Source: Candidatus Adlerbacteria bacterium (GTDB lineage Bacteria; Patescibacteriota; Minisyncoccia; Phycocordibacterales; SBAW01). Taken from it: a stretch of DNA of 9,296 nucleotides. Below are positions 5,767-9,296 of this stretch, in pieces. The stretch's first letter is position 1. Every line of letters begins with the position of its first letter. Location of the stretch: positions 1 through 9,296 of the forward strand of contig CAIJVL010000008.1 of the NCBI GenBank assembly GCA_903824155.1, written 5' to 3'. A model generated the notes under the pieces. That model saw only the letters and a program-made list of their open reading frames with translations. It did no database searches and had not been told where the DNA came from. The translations under genes and the position numbers were made by a program.

Positions 5767-7437
5767 ATGGCTGCACGACCTACAAGAACCAACTCTAAGA
5801 AAAAACAACCCCCTAAATACATCTTTGTCGTCGGCGGAGTAATGTCAGGCCTCGGCAAGGGCATCGCCACCTCCTCCATCGGGAGGATTTTAAAATCCAA
5901 AGGTTTTACCGTTACGGCGCTCAAAATTGACCCGTACATTAACGTCGACGCCGGCACCATGAATCCGACCGAGCATGGCGAGGTGTTTGTGCTGGACGAT
6001 GGCTACGAGACCGACCAGGACATGGGCAACTACGAGCGCTTTTTGGGCGAAACTATTTCGAGCGTCAACTACATGACCACGGGGCGCGTGTACCAAGAGA
6101 TCATCCGCCGCGAACGGAACCTTGAATATAAAGGCAAGAACGTCGAAGTGGTGCCGCACGTGCCGCTTGAGGTAATCCGTCGCATTAAAGAAGCGCAAAA
6201 ACAATCCAAGGCTGATGTAACGCTGATTGAAGTGGGCGGCACTATCGGCGAGTACCAAAACATTATCTTTTTGGAAGCGGCTCGCATGCTCAAACACGAG
6301 GCGCCTAACGACGTTGCGGTGGTCATGCTCTCGTACGTCCCCATACCCAACAATATCGGCGAGATGAAGACCAAACCTACGCAATACGCATCGCGGGAGC
6401 TTAACTCGGCGGGTTTGCAGGCAGATGTAATTCTTGCGCGCGCCATCGTGCCGATTGATGAAAAGCGCAAAGAAAAGATAGCGACCTTCTGCAACGTGCT
6501 GCCCGAGCGAGTTATTTCCGCACCCGATGTCGAAAGTATTTACGACGTGCCTTTAAATTATGAAAAAGACGGCTTGGGAGATATTTTGACCGAGGTGCTT
6601 GGATTACCAACGCGCAAATCCAAGCTCGATGATTGGAAAGAATTCGTGCAAAAGTCCAAGAGGTCTAAAAAAGAAGTAGAAATTGCCGTGGTGGGGAAGT
6701 ACTTTGACTCGGGCTCCTTTACGCTCTCGGATGTATATATTTCGGTACTAGAGGCGGTTAAAACGGCCGGTTATCATCTGGGGCTCAAGCCAAAACTGGT
6801 GTATTTAAATTCAAAAGATTTTGAAAGCGGCAAGTTGTCCTACAGCGAACTATCCAAATATGCAGGCGTGCTGGTGCCGGGCGGCTTTGGCGAGACGGGC
6901 ATCGAAGGCATTATCGGCACGATAGAGTACGTCCGCAAACACAAGATACCGTACTTTGGGCTCTGTTATGGCATGCAGCTGATGGTCATCGAGTATGCGC
7001 GCCATGTCGCAAAGCTTAAAGACGCCAATACTGCCGAGATAAACCCGAGCGCCAAGCACGTGGTTATCGATGTCATGCTCGATCAAAAAGACAAACTAAT
7101 AAAAGCAGATTACGGCGGCACGATGCGTCTCGGCACGTACCCGTGCAAGCTGCGCTCTAACACCGTCGCGCGCGCGGCCTATGGCAAAGATAAAATAAAC
7201 GAAAGGCATCGTCATCGCTACGAGGTCAACAATGCCTACGTTGCCAAGCTTACGGAGTCGGGTCTTGTATTTTCCGGCATGTCGCCCGACCATAAACTGT
7301 GCGAGATTGCCGAGCTCCCCAAAGAAGTGCACCCCTTTATGCTCGGCACGCAGTTCCATCCCGAGTTCCTCTCGCGCCCGCTTACGCCTCACCCGCTGTT
7401 TACGGCGTTTCTCCAGGCTGCGTCTAAGAAAAAGTAA
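5767..7437 (+). CDS. pyrG: CTP synthase (glutamine-hydrolysing)
   Basis: This enzyme makes CTP from UTP, ATP and glutamine, the last step of pyrimidine nucleotide synthesis. The 556-residue protein has the amidoligase domain first: P-loop GGVMSGLGKG at 23-32 with K31, KIDPYINVDAGTMNP at 53-67, the DDGYETDQD stretch at 77-85 whose D85 aligns with the Mg ligand D72 of E. coli, and EVGGTIGE at 155-162. The class I glutamine amidotransferase domain follows from about residue 303, with the oxyanion PGGFG at 371-375, nucleophile C400 in GLCYGMQ, and H531 and E533 in QFHPEF. About 13 extra residues, rich in Lys and Arg, precede the usual start; the ribosome site supports their being translated. It begins 20 nt after ftsX. 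Its last 14 nt overlap the convergent phosphoesterase gene. Confidence 0.97.
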   Translation: MAARPTRTNSKKKQPPKYIFVVGGVMSGLGKGIATSSIGRILKSKGFTVTALKIDPYINVDAGTMNPTEHGEVFVLDDGYETDQDMGNYERFLGETISSVNYMTTGRVYQEIIRRERNLEYKGKNVEVVPHVPLEVIRRIKEAQKQSKADVTLIEVGGTIGEYQNIIFLEAARMLKHEAPNDVAVVMLSYVPIPNNIGEMKTKPTQYASRELNSAGLQADVILARAIVPIDEKRKEKIATFCNVLPERVISAPDVESIYDVPLNYEKDGLGDILTEVLGLPTRKSKLDDWKEFVQKSKRSKKEVEIAVVGKYFDSGSFTLSDVYISVLEAVKTAGYHLGLKPKLVYLNSKDFESGKLSYSELSKYAGVLVPGGFGETGIEGIIGTIEYVRKHKIPYFGLCYGMQLMVIEYARHVAKLKDANTAEINPSAKHVVIDVMLDQKDKLIKADYGGTMRLGTYPCKLRSNTVARAAYGKDKINERHRHRYEVNNAYVAKLTESGLVFSGMSPDHKLCEIAELPKEVHPFMLGTQFHPEFLSRPLTPHPLFTAFLQAASKKK

Positions 7438-8542
7438 TAACGACCATTTCAGCTTGGCTACCAACACGAAGCGGCGGACCCCAGGTGCCTATGCCGCTCG
7501 AGGTTAACATTTGCATGCGGCCAAATGGTTTAAGCCCGTAGGCATAACCCAAATAATTTAACTGCGCCACTAGCCCAAATGGCCACTGCTGCCCGTAGTG
7601 CGTGTGACCCGATATCTGGAGCGATACGCCGGCCGCTTCGGCAAGCGTCAGGTGGTTGGGCTCGTGTTTAAGTAGTATTGAGGGCCGTGCAGGATCGATC
7701 GAAAAGCTACTCAAAATTTTTATAAAACCGTCAATAGTGTGCGCATTGTGATAGTCAACGCCTAAGAGTTGCAGGCCGTGCACCTCAATCTTTTCGTCAT
7801 ACAGCACCCTAATCCCCAGTGCTTTAACTGCTTTTATAAAAACGGTATTGTCGCCAAACTCTTCATGGTTGCCGGTTATGTAATACACGCCCCATGGCGC
7901 GCTCAGCGCCCGCAAAGGCTCGGTCAACATGGTAGGGCTTGGCGCCTGCGTCCCGTCATACAAATCGCCGCCGATACAAATAATATCCGCCTTTCGTGCG
8001 TTAACTGTCCGGGCGACTTTTTCCGCAAATTTTGGCCCATGCAGCTGGCCCAAATGCAGGTCGCTTATAAAAAGCACTTTTTTATTTTTCCACTCTTCTG
8101 GCAGGTTGGGCAGCGACACTTGATAGTGCGCTGCTTTAATTTGCTTTGCATGCCATACGCCATAGGTGCTTACTACAAGAGCGCCCGCAAAAAGTGCGAG
8201 TCCCAGCGGCTCAAGCAAAGTAAATAGGTTAAAGAGGTCTGCAATGCCAACCACTAAGCCGTAGGCCACTGATGCAAAAAACAAATAGGCAAACGCGCCC
8301 ATGTACACCGCCAACAGAGTATAGAGCGTGCGCGTAAAAACGTTGTAGTAATACGAGCCTGCAATCATTATTCCGATAAAGCCGGCCGGCAATACGCCAA
8401 GCAAAACGCCCAGCGTGGTTAATTGCAACTTGGTATATAACCCCAGCGCCAGCGCCAATCCCTCGTACACCACCAAGTTGGCGATGTACAAAATAACAAT
8501 AGCTATGCTTAAGAAGATGGCGATGCGAGTTCTATTGCGCAT
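7424..8542 (-). CDS. Membrane-anchored calcineurin-like metallophosphoesterase (YkuE/YaeI type)
   Basis: This 372-residue protein has an N-terminal membrane part and a C-terminal two-metal phosphoesterase. Hydrophobic segments lie near 7-27, 40-62, 72-100 and 103-128. The catalytic part carries the full ligand set: D161 and H163 in SDLHLG, D193 in GGD, N225 and H226 in TGNHEE, H293 in LKHEP, and H313 and H315 in GHTH. Related proteins act on lipid-linked or nucleotide phosphates; the substrate here is unknown. The ATG lies 25 nt after the LUD gene, so the two are probably co-transcribed. Another ATG 4 nt upstream is out of frame. The gene ends in TAG inside the pyrG 3' end. The topology assignment is by eye. 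Confidence 0.9.
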   Translation of the reverse strand: MRNRTRIAIFLSIAIVILYIANLVVYEGLALALGLYTKLQLTTLGVLLGVLPAGFIGIMIAGSYYYNVFTRTLYTLLAVYMGAFAYLFFASVAYGLVVGIADLFNLFTLLEPLGLALFAGALVVSTYGVWHAKQIKAAHYQVSLPNLPEEWKNKKVLFISDLHLGQLHGPKFAEKVARTVNARKADIICIGGDLYDGTQAPSPTMLTEPLRALSAPWGVYYITGNHEEFGDNTVFIKAVKALGIRVLYDEKIEVHGLQLLGVDYHNAHTIDGFIKILSSFSIDPARPSILLKHEPNHLTLAEAAGVSLQISGHTHYGQQWPFGLVAQLNYLGYAYGLKPFGRMQMLTSSGIGTWGPPLRVGSQAEMVVITFS

Positions 8543-8567
8543 GCATTGAGCTTACACCAGAAGTGCT

Positions 8568-9185
8568 TTAGAAGCCCAACTTTTCCTCGACCAACAGCAC
8601 GTGTACTTTGCGGCCAAGGCTCGGGTTTTCTTTGTGGAGGATGAGCGTTTTAGCGTACGTAGTATCTATTTTATAGAGCGCCTGAATACGGGTATTCTCG
8701 AGCGGGATAACATGTTCCTCAAGGCGTTTGATAGCATCGGTTAGGGTAGGTGTGATCTTTTCGGTACTAATAACAAGAATAAGATTTGGTGAAGTGTATG
8801 CCAAGTGGGGGAGCTGGCTGCCGGTGTTTGATGCAATAACCAGCTCGCCGGTTTGGCTCAGCGCGTGTACGCTGCCGAGGTAAAAATCAGATATAACCCC
8901 CATTTTGCGCAAGTCGCTCTGTTTAGCCGCATCAGTCTCGGCAAGTATTGCAGCGTGGAGGTTATTCCATCCGTGCGAACCGTCCTTGAGATAGTCAATA
9001 AAGCCAATCTGCTGGAGCGTTAACGAGGCGCCATTCATGACCGAGGCTCCTTTTGGGATAATCTCTTTAATGTGGGCAAGTGCAGCCTCTTTGGTGGCCA
9101 TAACCTCCGGCATAAAGTGGTTGGTGGTTAATGAGGCTACTGTTTTCTCTATGACCTCTTTCGAAGCAAGTGTTGTGTAATCCAT
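8568..9185 (-). CDS. LUD-domain protein (LutC/YkgG-like)
   Basis: This 205-residue soluble protein looks like a single LUD domain, the fold found in the lactate-utilisation proteins LutB and LutC. Supporting segments are MNGASLTLQQIGF at 50-62 and the core TGELVIASNTGSQLPHLAY at 112-130, followed by LILVIS and a long helix before the C-terminal strands. It has no signal peptide, membrane segment or cysteine cluster. The iron-sulphur partners LutA and LutB are not in the window, so a lactate-oxidation role is not supported; stand-alone LUD proteins have no settled function that I know of. It is the first gene of a minus-strand pair with the phosphoesterase. The ATG at 9185 follows a promoter-like element so closely that its mRNA may have almost no leader. 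Confidence 0.82.
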   Translation of the reverse strand: MDYTTLASKEVIEKTVASLTTNHFMPEVMATKEAALAHIKEIIPKGASVMNGASLTLQQIGFIDYLKDGSHGWNNLHAAILAETDAAKQSDLRKMGVISDFYLGSVHALSQTGELVIASNTGSQLPHLAYTSPNLILVISTEKITPTLTDAIKRLEEHVIPLENTRIQALYKIDTTYAKTLILHKENPSLGRKVHVLLVEEKLGF

Positions 9186-9193
9186 ATGCTACC

Positions 9194-9222
9194 AGTGTAG
9201 CGCTAATGCTTTACATTGTAAA
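9194..9222 (-). promoter_or_regulatory. Candidate promoter of the LUD-phosphoesterase operon
   Basis: On the minus strand, TTTACA (9222-9217) and TACACT (9199-9194) are 17 nt apart, resembling -35 and -10 hexamers. Only 8 nt separate the -10 from the ATG at 9185, so transcription would begin within a base or two of the start codon, giving a leaderless or nearly leaderless mRNA. No Shine-Dalgarno exists, which fits. Confidence 0.5.
9210..9222. repeat. Perfect inverted repeat TTTACA-T-TGTAAA
   Basis: A 6-1-6 palindrome covers the putative -35 element of the LUD promoter. It could be an operator, or simply reflect the -35 sequence and its mirror. A 13-base AT-rich palindrome is not rare by chance. 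Confidence 0.35.
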
Positions 9223-9261
9223 GTACTTGCGCACAGGGTAGTATAAGGGTATAGCCAAGGA

Positions 9262-9267
9262 TATAAT
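9262..9267 (+). promoter_or_regulatory. Perfect -10 box TATAAT of the divergent plus-strand gene
   Basis: TATAAT ends 7 nt before the ATG at 9275, so transcription would start at or beside the start codon. No good -35 is found at 16-18 nt spacing (TAGTAT at 9239-9244 is the 17-nt option). An AAGGA at 9257-9261 lies 13 nt before the ATG, too far to be a strong ribosome site. Confidence 0.45.
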
Positions 9268-9274
9268 AGAAGCC

Positions 9275-9296
9275 ATGCCAAAGCCAACCCTCCACA
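9275..9296 (+). CDS. Start of a divergent gene, cut by window edge
   Basis: An ATG at 9275 follows a perfect -10 box and opens a frame reading MPKPTLH before the window ends. The product cannot be identified from seven residues. The call rests only on the promoter position and the lack of any other gene in this part of the divergent region. Confidence 0.35.

Overview
The window looks like a piece of a small, compact bacterial genome, most likely from the Candidate Phyla Radiation (Patescibacteria, Parcubacteria-like). This is an inference from style, not from a marker phylogeny. Genes are short and tightly packed. Only one gene has a clear Shine-Dalgarno sequence. The release factor is unusually short. 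A secreted Ala/Thr/Ser/Pro-rich protein sits beside a DPM-like glycosyltransferase, and the prfB-ftsE-ftsX block is intact. The code appears standard: RF2 with an SPF motif is present, ftsX ends in TGA, and no real gene carries an in-frame TGA.

Left part (1-2889, minus strand): an apparent three-gene operon read right to left. It holds a GT2 glycosyltransferase fused to a GtrA membrane domain, an unrecognised secreted Ala/Thr/Ser/Pro-rich protein whose ATG overlaps the glycosyltransferase stop by 8 nt, and a membrane-anchored family 8 glycoside hydrolase cut off by the window edge. A possible 18-codon upstream ORF touches the glycosyltransferase start as ATGA. Together they suggest a cell-surface glycan or glycoprotein module.

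Middle (2996-7437, plus strand): a housekeeping run of tRNA-Thr(GGT), tRNA-Thr(CGT), prfB, ftsE, ftsX and pyrG. The oddest point in the window is here: the prfB ATG begins at the base immediately after the encoded CCA of the second tRNA, so the tRNA 3' end and the start codon are directly abutted. RF2 itself has lost about 50 residues of domain 1 and lacks the usual frameshift autoregulation site.

Right part (7424-9296): pyrG meets a convergent metallophosphoesterase gene with a 14-nt tail-to-tail overlap. That gene follows a LUD-domain gene in a two-gene minus-strand operon. A divergent intergenic region (9186-9274) carries promoter-like elements placed so close to both start codons that both transcripts could be leaderless. 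A new plus-strand gene begins at 9275 and is cut after seven codons.

There is no gene-free stretch longer than 300 bases. No mobile element, CRISPR array or convincing Rho-independent terminator was seen.
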